Assembly (NCBI GenBank): GCA_002409975.1
Contig: DHOO01000090.1
Location: forward strand, 1,984 to 10,548
Direction: 5' to 3'
Length of the DNA: 8,565 nucleotides
Source of the DNA: Firmicutes bacterium UBA5388
GTDB taxonomy: Bacteria; Bacillota; UBA4882; UBA10575
Of the stretch, positions 1 through 4,963 are shown piece after piece. A program made the translations under genes and the position numbers. Positions within the stretch are counted from its first letter, which is position 1. Every line of letters starts with the position of its first letter. A model generated the notes under the pieces. It ran no database searches, was not told the origin of the DNA, and worked only from the letters and a program-made list of their open reading frames with translations.

Positions 1-78
1 CTCATTATTGCTGCGGTAATGTATACAACACGAAATGTGAATTGGTATCAGATTGATTTAAACAATACTCTGGAGTGA
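1..78 (+). CDS. C-terminal end of a CreD-like inner-membrane protein (partial)
   Basis: Frame 1 is open from the window edge to a TGA at 76-78 and encodes 25 residues. A hydrophobic stretch leads into VMYTTRNVNWYQ. CreD (cell envelope integrity) proteins end in a transmembrane helix followed by a motif like MYxTRxxDWY, and this match is the only basis for the name. The gene starts outside the window, so nothing can be said about its integrity. A hairpin terminator about 50 nt downstream (130-164) fits the end of this transcription unit. Another membrane protein with a similar tail is possible. Confidence 0.5.
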   Translation, partial: LIIAAVMYTTRNVNWYQIDLNNTLE

Positions 79-129
79 GGAAATAGCGCGATGGGAGATC
101 CTTACTTAAAGTAAAAAACAGATATTAAT

Positions 130-164
130 AAAAGTAACCATCTACAAACAGGTGGTTGCTTTTA
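130..164 (+). terminator. Hairpin terminator after the CreD-like gene
   Basis: The arms AAAAGTAACCATCT and AGGTGGTTGCTTTT pair over about 14 positions with two G-T wobbles around a 6-nt loop, and the right arm runs into a T-rich tail. The A-rich left arm makes it potentially bidirectional. It lies about 50 nt after the upstream stop codon. Confidence 0.7.
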
Positions 165-346
165 CTTTAAGCTTTTCTAATCTGTGTCAGAAAAGATAGA
201 ATTATTATATCAAAAAATGAGAATAGGTAAGAAAATGTAGATTTCATAAATGAATATAATCTTAATGGCCGCGGAACTACAACGGAAAAATGAATTTTTT
301 CTATTGCAACATCGGGTCGATTTATATAAGAAGAAACTAAAGAAGA
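165..346. other. AT-rich spacer without a recognisable gene
   Basis: This stretch is visibly AT-rich and lacks a convincing coding frame. It holds one small inverted repeat, CTTTTCT and AGAAAAG at 172-195, with a 10-nt loop. A 44-codon ATG frame at 265-399 has no ribosome binding site and overlaps the HD fragment in another frame, so it is not called. The sequence reads as degraded DNA between the CreD-like gene and the truncated HD gene. Confidence 0.5.
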
Positions 347-613
347 TTGATCTTTATAGAGGCCTATATCGAGGTATTAATGCTATCGGTTGCAGATAAA
401 CTGCATAACGCAAGGTGTATTTTGGCTGACTATCGGGAAATTGGCGAAGAATTATGGAGCAGGTTTAATACCGGGAAAGAGGGGACATTATGGTATTATA
501 GGGAATTAATCAAAGCATATCGAAAGTCAGAGAATATTCCGAAAAGGCATTTGGATGAGTTAGAGCGTTGTGTTTTAGAACTGGAAAATGAAAATAAGAA
601 ACGGGTAGTTTAA
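347..613 (+). pseudogene. 5'-truncated HD-domain phosphohydrolase (RelA/SpoT-type HD), C-terminal part
   Basis: The 88 residues match the second half of small stand-alone HD-domain hydrolases related to the (p)ppGpp hydrolase domain of RelA/SpoT. Diagnostic parts are SVADKLHNARCILADYR (residues 14-30) and GKEGTLWYYRELIKAYR (about 43-59). Such proteins are usually around 180-200 residues, and the catalytic first half with the metal-binding HD pair is absent. An in-frame TAA at 338-340 and a weak TTG at 347 with no ribosome binding site show this is not a normal start. The residues EAYIE run straight into VLMLSVADKLHN, and family members have a few more residues there, so a small internal deletion is also likely. 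It is probably inactive; the family assignment is firm. Confidence 0.75.
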
Positions 614-635
614 AATAAAAGATCGTATTATTAGA

Positions 636-663
636 AGACCAACGAACAGTTGGCCTTTTTTCT
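636..663 (+). terminator. Terminator after the HD fragment
   Basis: GACCAAC and GTTGGCC form a short stem with one A-C mismatch around a 5-nt loop, followed by a run of six T. It lies about 20 nt after the HD fragment stop and probably served the original full-length gene. It also insulates the following deacetylase gene. Confidence 0.7.
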
Positions 664-712
664 TAATATAATACTACGGTATACTGCATAGTTCTTTGAA
701 ATTGAGGTGGGT

Positions 713-1534
713 ATGATGAATCGCAGTGATTACGACTGTCCGGATTTGGCCTTTCCAGGGGCGCCGGCCCCGGCTTCGGCTCAAAATATAAACCTGCATC
801 TGGTCAGCCCGGCGTCATCGGCGCCGAAGCGCGCCGCTTATTATGACCGGCCCTACCAAGCCGATCCTAATTGGGCGCTTCAATTCCCCGGCCAAATTTA
901 CCTACAGGAGCGGTCCAACGGTAAATTCGTCGCCTTAACCTTTGATGACGCTCCGGATTCCCTGTTTGGGCCGCTATTATTGGATATTTTGTCTGCCTAC
1001 AACGTGCCGGCAACTTTTTTCTGTCTGGGGACTTGCGCCCAGCAAAACCCGGGCTTAGTCCAAAGAATAGTGGGTGAGGGTCATATAGTGGCCAATCATT
1101 CTTACGATCACGCCGATTTAACCGCCTTGACCCCTGAACAGGTGCGGGAAGAAGTTCTTCTGGCGGAAACAGTAATCCGGCAAATAACCGGCCTAAGGAC
1201 CGCGCTCTTTCGTCCGCCCTTTGGCGCTTTGAACAATGAAGTTGTGCAAATTGTTCTTTCCCTAGGGTATAAAATTATCCTGTGGAATGTGGATAGTCTG
1301 GATTGGACTGGGATTACCGGCCCTGCGGTAGCCGCGCGGGTGATCCCCAATACCGTTCCCGGCTCGATTATCTTGATGCATAATACCTGCGGCGGCAGTG
1401 TGCAAGCGGGAACCGCCGTCATACAGTCATTGCCCTTTATCATTGAAATCTTACGGGCTGAGGGGTATAGTTTCGTAACCATTCCCGCGCTACTGGAGAT
1501 CCCGGCGTATCAAGGCGTTGTTACGTCGCATTGA
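713..1534 (+). CDS. Polysaccharide deacetylase, NodB homology domain, no evident signal peptide
   Basis: This is a carbohydrate esterase family 4 protein of 273 residues that would remove N- or O-acetyl groups from a glycan such as peptidoglycan or chitin-like oligomers. All five CE4 motifs are visible: TFDD (about residues 76-79, catalytic base and metal Asp), NHSYDH (128-133, metal His pair), RPPFG (167-171), WNVDSLDW (191-198) and IILMHN (219-224, catalytic His). The NodB domain fills residues 70-260. The first 65 residues are Pro/Ala-rich and polar, with no hydrophobic signal or anchor, which is unusual because most relatives are exported. GAGGTG at 704-709 serves ATG 713 or ATG 716; GTG 707 lies inside the Shine-Dalgarno sequence and is rejected. 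The gene is monocistronic by position, with no terminator seen behind it. It is more GC-rich than the DNA on either side. Confidence 0.9.
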   Translation: MMNRSDYDCPDLAFPGAPAPASAQNINLHLVSPASSAPKRAAYYDRPYQADPNWALQFPGQIYLQERSNGKFVALTFDDAPDSLFGPLLLDILSAYNVPATFFCLGTCAQQNPGLVQRIVGEGHIVANHSYDHADLTALTPEQVREEVLLAETVIRQITGLRTALFRPPFGALNNEVVQIVLSLGYKIILWNVDSLDWTGITGPAVAARVIPNTVPGSIILMHNTCGGSVQAGTAVIQSLPFIIEILRAEGYSFVTIPALLEIPAYQGVVTSH

Positions 1535-1703
1535 TGGCGCTTGTAATTTTATGACGGAGATCATTTCGCCGGGCAATCGTCACAAAGACAAAATGCAGAA
1601 GATAGAGATCTACCGGGAAGCCTTGTTTGATATTTTAGCAAGGCACAAGGCATTCGCCTGACCTTCGCGATATCGTACGCTATATTCTCGCGCAGCTGTC
1701 AAA
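1535..1703 (+). other. Junk spacer with a short unassigned open frame (1551-1661)
   Basis: An ATG frame at 1551-1661 encodes 36 residues, including MQKIEIYREALFDILARH, but it has no ribosome binding site and I do not recognise it. It could be another gene remnant, this time an N-terminal piece. The next 40 bases show no coding signal before the phosphofructokinase fragment begins near 1704. No terminator for the deacetylase gene is evident here. Confidence 0.3.
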
Positions 1704-1917
1704 CTCAATAGCCTACGGGCAATAGTCAAAACTGCTAATGATTTAGATATTGAAGTAATTGGTTTTAGAGATGGTTTTCGTGGGGTGGTAGTGAATGAGT
1801 ATCTTCCGCTTACTCCTAAAGAAGTGGTAGGGATTTTGATCAAAGGTGGGACTATTTTGGGTTCGTCAAATAGAGACAATCCTTATCATTTCAAAATTAA
1901 TAAAACGGAAAAACTGT
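1704..1917 (+). pseudogene. Fragment of 6-phosphofructokinase (N-terminal domain piece)
   Basis: One frame reads LNSLRAIVKTANDLDIEVIG, FRDGFRGVVVNEYLPLTPKE and GGTILGSSNRDNPYHF. This matches the start of the Rossmann-like domain of phosphofructokinases, which transfer phosphate from ATP or pyrophosphate to fructose 6-phosphate. The family normally begins with a nucleotide-binding GGDxPGLN motif, and here only the LN equivalent remains; the residues before it (RAAVK) do not fit. After about residue 65 the homology stops near a KTEK stretch, so the catalytic GGDGT region and the remaining roughly 270 residues are missing. The frame stays open to a TAG at 2019-2021, but the DNA after 1917 reads sensibly in another frame. 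It cannot encode an active enzyme. Confidence 0.75.
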
Positions 1918-2029
1918 ATATGCGGATTTGTCGGGTCAGGCTGGCGTTTATCAGGCGAATGTTATGGTGGAAACGTATTCGGGCTCTACTGCCGCTGAAT
2001 TCAGGCCCGGTATTGATATAGAAAGATAG
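1910..2029 (+). pseudogene. C-terminal remnant of an unidentified, probably secreted protein
   Basis: In the +2 frame relative to the phosphofructokinase piece, the DNA reads GKTVYADLSGQAGVYQANVM and then VETYSGSTAAEFRPGIDIER before TAG at 2027-2029. The small-residue, Thr/Ser/Tyr/Val-rich composition is like a beta-sandwich tail of an exported or adhesin-like protein, but I do not recognise the family. The frame switch right after the phosphofructokinase homology ends suggests two unrelated fossils joined near 1910-1918. There is no start codon context, so it is judged non-functional. Confidence 0.4.
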
Positions 2030-2064
2030 GTGGTCAACCTTTCAGTGATGCTAACCACCTATCT
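2024..2064. repeat. Perfect 11-bp inverted repeat at the left edge of the 294-bp repeat
   Basis: AGATAGGTGGT (2024-2034) and ACCACCTATCT (2054-2064) pair perfectly over a 19-nt loop. The left arm lies outside and the right arm inside the left copy of the 294-bp direct repeat. No T-run follows, so it is not a typical terminator. The right copy of the repeat has no matching left arm and differs at two positions of the right arm. Confidence 0.75.
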
Positions 2065-2170
2065 ATTAAAACTCGTGACAGCGATTGTGGATACTCCCTT
2101 TATTTACCTGGCGGTTTGGATCAAGAAACGGACGGGCCGGAGGGAAGGAGACCCAGAGACAGGCCTTTGA
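2042..2170 (+). pseudogene. C-terminal remnant of YhhQ-type queuosine precursor transporter (copy A)
   Basis: The frame from 2042 to the TGA at 2168-2170 encodes 42 residues including LTTYLLKLVTAIVDTPFIYL, the last membrane helix of the DUF165/YhhQ family, which imports 7-deazaguanine precursors of queuosine. The full protein has around 200-230 residues. Copy A starts only at the repeat boundary, so it lacks everything ahead of the last helix. It is a dead duplicate of copy B at 3579-3833. The amino-acid differences between copies are few (for example K/E and R/S in the polar tail). Confidence 0.65.
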
Positions 2171-2240
2171 TTCCCTAGCTGAACGCTATCTCCCCCAAAA
2201 GAGTCGCTCGTTTATGTGAAAATGATGGTTGGGACAGAAA

Positions 2241-2286
2241 GGACTGTCTCAATGGATAACCTAAAGACAGCCCTTTTTCTTTTTTA
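2241..2286 (+). terminator. Terminator in repeat copy A
   Basis: GGACTGTCT and AGACAGCCC form a 9-position stem with one A-C mismatch, followed by TTTTTCTTTTTT. The loop is about 15 nt. A second, overlapping hairpin upstream (GGGACAG with CTGTCTC, from 2231) uses part of the same left arm. The terminator faces the end of the convergent lipoprotein gene. Confidence 0.75.
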
Positions 2287-2347
2287 TGACGACCGGGTTT
2301 AATTAGACGAGGGAATTATGTAATTCCTCAATATACTTTAATGAGCG

Positions 2348-3400
2348 TTATTGAACAAAAATGGCATATGCATAGGCGCTATTATCATCACCAGCGGGTA
2401 GGATATGCAAGGCGTCGCCTTTCCAATAACAGGGGACAGGAGTTAATTGACCGCCATAGTATCCTGCGGTATAGACCTTGCCCCCGTAAACGTAGATTGA
2501 TGTCGCATAGGCGGCGTCATAATCGCCGTCGACCGGTAAGGAATGTAAGGTTTTTCCTTCCCAATAACAGGGGACACCTTTCTCCCCTGTATAGTAGTAT
2601 CCTGCGGTATAGACTGTACCCCCGTAAACGTAGATTGATTCCGTATAGGCGTCAACATCATCCTCAACGGATAAAGGATATAAGGTTTCGGTTTCCCCTT
2701 CCCTTTCCCAATAACAGGGGATATCTTTCGTTCCATCGTAGTAGTATCCTGCGGTATAGACCGTGCCCTCGTAAACGTAGATTGATTCCGCATAGGCGTC
2801 ATAATCGCCGTCGCCCTGTAAGGAATGTAAGGTTTCCCCTTCCCAATAACAGGGGATATCTTTCGTTCCATCGTAGTAGTGTCCTGCGGTATAGACCTTG
2901 CCCTCGTAAACGTAGATTGATTTCGCAAAGGCGTGATAATTGTCGTCGCCCCGTAAGGAATGCAAGGTTTCCCCTTTCCAATAACAGGGGATATTTTTCT
3001 TTCCATCGTAGTAGCGCCCCGCGGTATAGACCGTGCCCTCGTAAACGTAGATTGATTCCGCAAAGGCGCTATAATCGCCGCTGCCTGGTAAGGAATATAA
3101 GGTTTCCCCTTCCCAATAACAGGCGATAGGAGTCATTCCTTTGGAATATGATCCTGCGGTATAGACCGTGCCTCCGTAAACATAGATTGATCTTCCACTG
3201 CTACTATAGCTGTCGCTTGGTAGGGGATGCAGGGTGTCGCCTTTCCAATAACAGGCGATATGAGTCTCTCCTTTGCGATATTGTCCTGCGGTATAGACCG
3301 TAGGACTATCCGTTTTAGTAGTTGAGCCTCCTCTGCAGCCAGAGAGACAGGCGGTCAGAATAAGAATGACCGCTAAATAGCAAAGAAAATACTTTCTCAT
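2348..3400 (-). CDS. Lipoprotein with seven ~45-residue YTAG/CYW repeats, probable beta-propeller
   Basis: The protein has 350 residues. Residues 1-22 form a lipoprotein signal peptide: MRK, a hydrophobic core, then two overlapping lipobox candidates, LTAC (Cys18) and LSGC (Cys22). After a short linker, seven repeats begin at residues 35, 79, 124, 169, 214, 263 and 309. Each has the plan VYTAGxYxxG...(I/V)xCYWxGxTLxxL...SIYVYxG(T/K). The last stops at AIFVQ, short of a full unit. Seven repeats of this size with regular beta-type patterning suggest a seven-bladed propeller displayed outside the membrane. Similar repetitive propeller-like lipoproteins are known, but I know no defined function. 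ATG 3398-3400 is chosen because AGGAGG lies at 3408-3413; a start 9 codons earlier would put the Shine-Dalgarno sequence inside the gene. The gene is monocistronic, opposite in strand to its neighbours, and sits between two direct repeats. Confidence 0.88.
   Translation of the reverse strand: MRKYFLCYLAVILILTACLSGCRGGSTTKTDSPTVYTAGQYRKGETHIACYWKGDTLHPLPSDSYSSSGRSIYVYGGTVYTAGSYSKGMTPIACYWEGETLYSLPGSGDYSAFAESIYVYEGTVYTAGRYYDGKKNIPCYWKGETLHSLRGDDNYHAFAKSIYVYEGKVYTAGHYYDGTKDIPCYWEGETLHSLQGDGDYDAYAESIYVYEGTVYTAGYYYDGTKDIPCYWEREGETETLYPLSVEDDVDAYTESIYVYGGTVYTAGYYYTGEKGVPCYWEGKTLHSLPVDGDYDAAYATSIYVYGGKVYTAGYYGGQLTPVPCYWKGDALHILPAGDDNSAYAYAIFVQ
2351..3298 (-). repeat. Seven-unit intragenic tandem repeat array
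   Basis: Units of 126-147 bp (42-49 codons) encode the seven lipoprotein repeats. Units 3, 4 and 5 (roughly 3031 down to about 2615) are nearly identical at DNA level in long blocks, for example the stretch coding YYDGTKDIPCYWE. This points to recent unit duplication or gene conversion. Unit 5 carries a 4-codon insertion after CYWE. The array can be expected to vary in copy number between strains. Confidence 0.9.
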
Positions 3401-3464
3401 CTTCAAACCTCCTGATATTTCTTTCAACCGTTCGTCTCCGTCTTTTTTATATAGATGAGTTGGC

Positions 3465-3478
3465 CTGTTTATAAACAG
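3465..3478. promoter_or_regulatory. 14-bp perfect palindrome in the lipoprotein leader
   Basis: CTGTTTATAAACAG is a perfect palindrome lying 65-78 bp upstream of the lipoprotein start, between the start codon and the proposed promoter. It could be an operator or a small hairpin in the leader RNA. I cannot assign a regulator. Confidence 0.4.
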
Positions 3479-3535
3479 AGACTTTTTTAAAAATCATCAC
3501 TCTCCTTTAGTAATGTCAGCTCTGATCAATAGTCT

Positions 3536-3565
3536 ATTATAAGTTTCTCAACAAAAACTCAACAA
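3536..3565 (-). promoter_or_regulatory. Possible sigma-70 type promoter for the lipoprotein gene
   Basis: On the minus strand a perfect TATAAT (3536-3541) is preceded by TTGTTG (3560-3565) at 18-bp spacing. An overlapping TTGAGT gives a less good 15-bp spacing. Transcription would start near 3529, leaving a leader of about 130 nt that includes the palindrome at 3465-3478. The -10 box is convincing and the -35 box is weak. Confidence 0.5.
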
Positions 3566-3578
3566 TACCATTTCGTCG

Positions 3579-3833
3579 ATGATTGCCGGGACACCATCCG
3601 CGAACATTTCCCCCGGCGCGCGCCGGAAAGGAGAGAAAGTATTGGATAGCGTAATCTCCTGTACTCTGGCTTTCACCGGAGTTTACACCGGCGAGGTTTT
3701 CTGGTCAGTGATGCTAACCGCCTACCTATTAAAATTCGTGACAGCGATTGTGGATACTCCCTTTATTTACCTGGCGGTTTGGATTGAGAAGCGGACAGGC
3801 CGGAGTGAAGGAGATCCAGAGACAGGCCTTTGA
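3579..3833 (+). pseudogene. 5'-truncated YhhQ-type queuosine precursor transporter (copy B)
   Basis: The part from about 3642 to the TGA at 3831-3833 encodes about 63 residues. It includes LDSVISCTLAFTGVYTGEVF, a second membrane helix ending in DTPFIYLAVW, and a polar tail. This matches the last two helices of DUF165/YhhQ transporters, which take up preQ0/preQ1-type queuosine precursors. The normal protein has six helices, and the first four are missing. The frame can be extended to ATG 3579, but residues 1-21 are not transporter-like and cross a GC-rich palindrome at 3613-3626 (CCGGCGCGCGCCGG). A TTG at 3642 with GGAG at 3630-3633 would give a translatable but partial product. It is probably non-functional. 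Confidence 0.65.
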
Positions 3834-3998
3834 TTCCCCAGCTGAACGCTATCTCCCCCAAAAGAGTCGCTCGTTTATGTGAAAATGATGGGTGGGACAG
3901 AAAGGGCTGTCTCAATGGATAACCTAAAGACAGCCCTTTTTCTTTTTTATGACGACCAGATTTAATTAGATGAGGGAATTATGCAATTCCTCAATATA
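3705..3998 (+). repeat. 294-bp direct repeat, right copy
   Basis: This is the partner of 2042-2335, in the same orientation and without indels. On its left the transporter frame continues without a break, so this copy is closer to the ancestral arrangement. On its right the HsdR fragment begins immediately at the boundary. The two copies bracket 1369 bp containing the lipoprotein gene and its promoter. Confidence 0.9.
3904..3949 (+). terminator. Terminator in repeat copy B
   Basis: GGGCTGTCT and AGACAGCCC form a perfect 9-bp stem followed by TTTTTCTTTTTT. It lies about 70 nt after the YhhQ-type stop and is presumably the native terminator of that gene. The left-copy version has lost one pair. 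Confidence 0.85.
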
Positions 3999-4083
3999 TG
4001 ACCCTCATTGATTCAATTGTTGAGCGTGGAGTGGACTTTGTTAAAGAAATGCCTGAAGGAATCAGAAAGGATAAGGAAGCGGT
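3998..4083 (+). pseudogene. Internal fragment of type I restriction endonuclease subunit HsdR
   Basis: The frame reads TLIDSIVERGVDFVKEMPEG then IRKDKEAV. This matches the near-C-terminal region of HsdR subunits, where an EMPxGIRKxxEAV stretch is followed by AETIENNVRK in intact proteins. HsdR is the ATP-dependent translocating and cutting subunit of type I restriction systems and is around 1000 residues; only about 28 remain. The fragment starts exactly at the right edge of the 294-bp repeat and ends where a metallopeptidase fragment begins in another frame. No start or ribosome binding site is present. It is a fossil. Confidence 0.55.
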
Positions 4084-4212
4084 TGGGTGCATCTTCTGGA
4101 AAAGAATCACAATTCAACTTTTATCGACTATATGGATAAGTTTCTTTCGGATTGGCGTATTACTAAAGATGAGCTTAATAGTTTCATCATGGATCGATAT
4201 TTGGAGGAGTAA
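4081..4212 (+). pseudogene. C-terminal remnant of YgjP/DUF45 (M48-like) metallopeptidase
   Basis: In a different frame from the HsdR piece, the DNA reads GWVHLLEKNHNSTFIDYMDK and FLSDWRITKDELN, ending in TAA at 4210-4212. Family members carry HExVHLLExxHxxxFxxxMDxxxPxWRxxxDELN, with a zinc-binding HExxH. Here the H and E have been replaced by S and G at the junction, and only the last His of the motif is left. These small metallopeptidases are commonly encoded just downstream of hsdR in type I restriction loci. The adjacency therefore supports both assignments and implies a deletion fusing the two genes. Confidence 0.6.
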
Positions 4213-4214
4213 AG

Positions 4215-4442
4215 TTAGGTGGCATTGGAAACTGTATCCATCGCCTGATTAACCTGGGTCTTTTCAAGCTCAGGGCCTTTGAATTGGTAGCGGTATCCAA
4301 AGAATAGGCCAATGATCAGCAAGGGGATCATGACCCAGAAGGCAAAGATCAGGAAAAGGACAAAGACCGTCAATGGAATCATCATAATAGTATTGTTTTC
4401 TTTCACCACTTCAAGGCTGTTGATGTTTCCTTTATGAAGCAT
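4215..4442 (-). pseudogene. 5'-truncated DUF4342-like small membrane protein
   Basis: The 75 residues begin LHKGNINSLEVV, continue with an IPLTV motif, then a long hydrophobic segment (about residues 22-49) and a polar tail ending VNQAMDTVSNAT. DUF4342 proteins have an N-terminal UBA-like helical bundle, then GNVxxIxV...xIPLTV and one or two membrane passes. Only the second half is present. There is no ribosome binding site before ATG 4442, and the upstream frame (KWCGK) does not look like the UBA-like domain. Its stop lies 2 nt from the stop of the convergent metallopeptidase fossil. The function of the family is unknown. A small intact membrane protein cannot be fully excluded. Confidence 0.5.
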
Positions 4443-4495
4443 TTTTCCACACCACTTAAAGAAACATCGGTTTAAAGGGGAGGGGGAGGATGTAA

Positions 4496-4906
4496 GGTGA
4501 AACCGACCAGACTGCCTTGGAGGAACTGAGAAATCTGGAAAGTGTCAAAAAGGCTGAAGCTACGGTAGAACTTTTTGAGTATGATCTTCCGACTCATACC
4601 GGACTGGTTTATCCGACCAAAAGCTATTTCCCGGTGTGGCTGATTGAAGAAGATCATCCCGCGGTTAAAGCGGCAAAAGAAGCTTATAAGAGTTTATTCT
4701 CCAAGGATATACCGGTTTATAATTGGGTATTTAGTACCAATGGTGTTTCAGTAATGGGTTTGTTTGGGATTCCTTGCATCGGTTTTGGACCCGGAAGAGA
4801 AGCCAGAGCCCATGCTCCTAATGAATTTGTTGAAGTTGAGGACCTGGCGGTTGCGGCGATGATGTATGCGGTAATTCCACAAATATATTTGCAGCAGACC
4901 AAATAA
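4496..4906 (+). pseudogene. 5'-truncated M20-family hydrolase, YgeY-like C-terminal third
   Basis: The frame opens right after a TAA at 4493-4495 with GETDQTALEEL, exactly at an internal point of the M20 dimerisation domain, and runs about 136 residues to TAA. Strong marks are THTGLVYPTKSYFPVWLIEE, FSTNGVSVMG, GIPCIGFGPG and ARAHAPNE, the last carrying the C-terminal metal-ligand His. The closest family I recognise is the YgeY group, called selenium-metabolism-linked hydrolases, normally around 400 residues. The first two thirds, with the catalytic Asp/Glu and most zinc ligands, are missing. A TTG at 4517 is the only possible start and lacks a clear ribosome binding site. It is probably a relic, although the coding frame is well preserved. 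Confidence 0.75.
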
Positions 4907-4963
4907 GAGGTCGAGACCAGAGTCTGGAGATGGGTTAGGTAAAATTTATATTTGCTTATATAT

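Larger units (their letters stand above)
2042..2335 (+). repeat. 294-bp direct repeat, left copy
   Basis: This copy aligns without gaps to 3705-3998 at a constant offset of 1663. I count 16 differences, about 95% identity. It contains the last 43 codons of a YhhQ-type transporter, a terminator hairpin, and a small near-palindrome at 2309-2329 (GAGGGAATTA / TAATTCCTC). Its left end cuts into the transporter reading frame, whereas the right copy carries more of that frame. The left copy is therefore probably the derived one. No terminal inverted repeats or transposase are seen. Confidence 0.9.

Noticed and set aside
265..399. 44-codon ATG frame (MAAELQRKNEFFLLQ...) overlapping the HD fragment
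   Set aside because: No ribosome binding site, no recognisable homology, and half of it is the out-of-frame reading of the HD-domain sequence.
707..712. GTG 707 as start of the deacetylase
   Set aside because: It lies inside the GAGGTG ribosome binding site, which serves ATG 713 or 716.
1108..1482. 124-codon minus-strand frame inside the deacetylase gene
   Set aside because: It is the antisense of the strongly conserved NodB domain, with no homology or ribosome binding site of its own.
2341..3129. 262-codon Arg-rich repetitive frame on the + strand
   Set aside because: It is the antisense shadow of the lipoprotein repeats. The minus-strand frame has a signal peptide, a lipobox, a ribosome binding site and a conserved repeat pattern; the + frame has none.
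2351..3298. CRISPR-like regular repeat spacing
   Set aside because: Units are 126-147 bp, a multiple of three, and encode a protein with a signal peptide. Variation follows codon positions; there are no short repeats with unique spacers and no cas genes.
2042..3998. Insertion sequence or composite transposon bounded by the 294-bp repeats
   Set aside because: No transposase, no terminal inverted repeats and no clear target-site duplication. The repeat is a gene tail plus terminator.
4914..4930. CCAGAGTCTGG palindrome as an operator
   Set aside because: It is an 11-bp symmetric site between a dead gene and its terminator with no promoter nearby, so no function can be supported.
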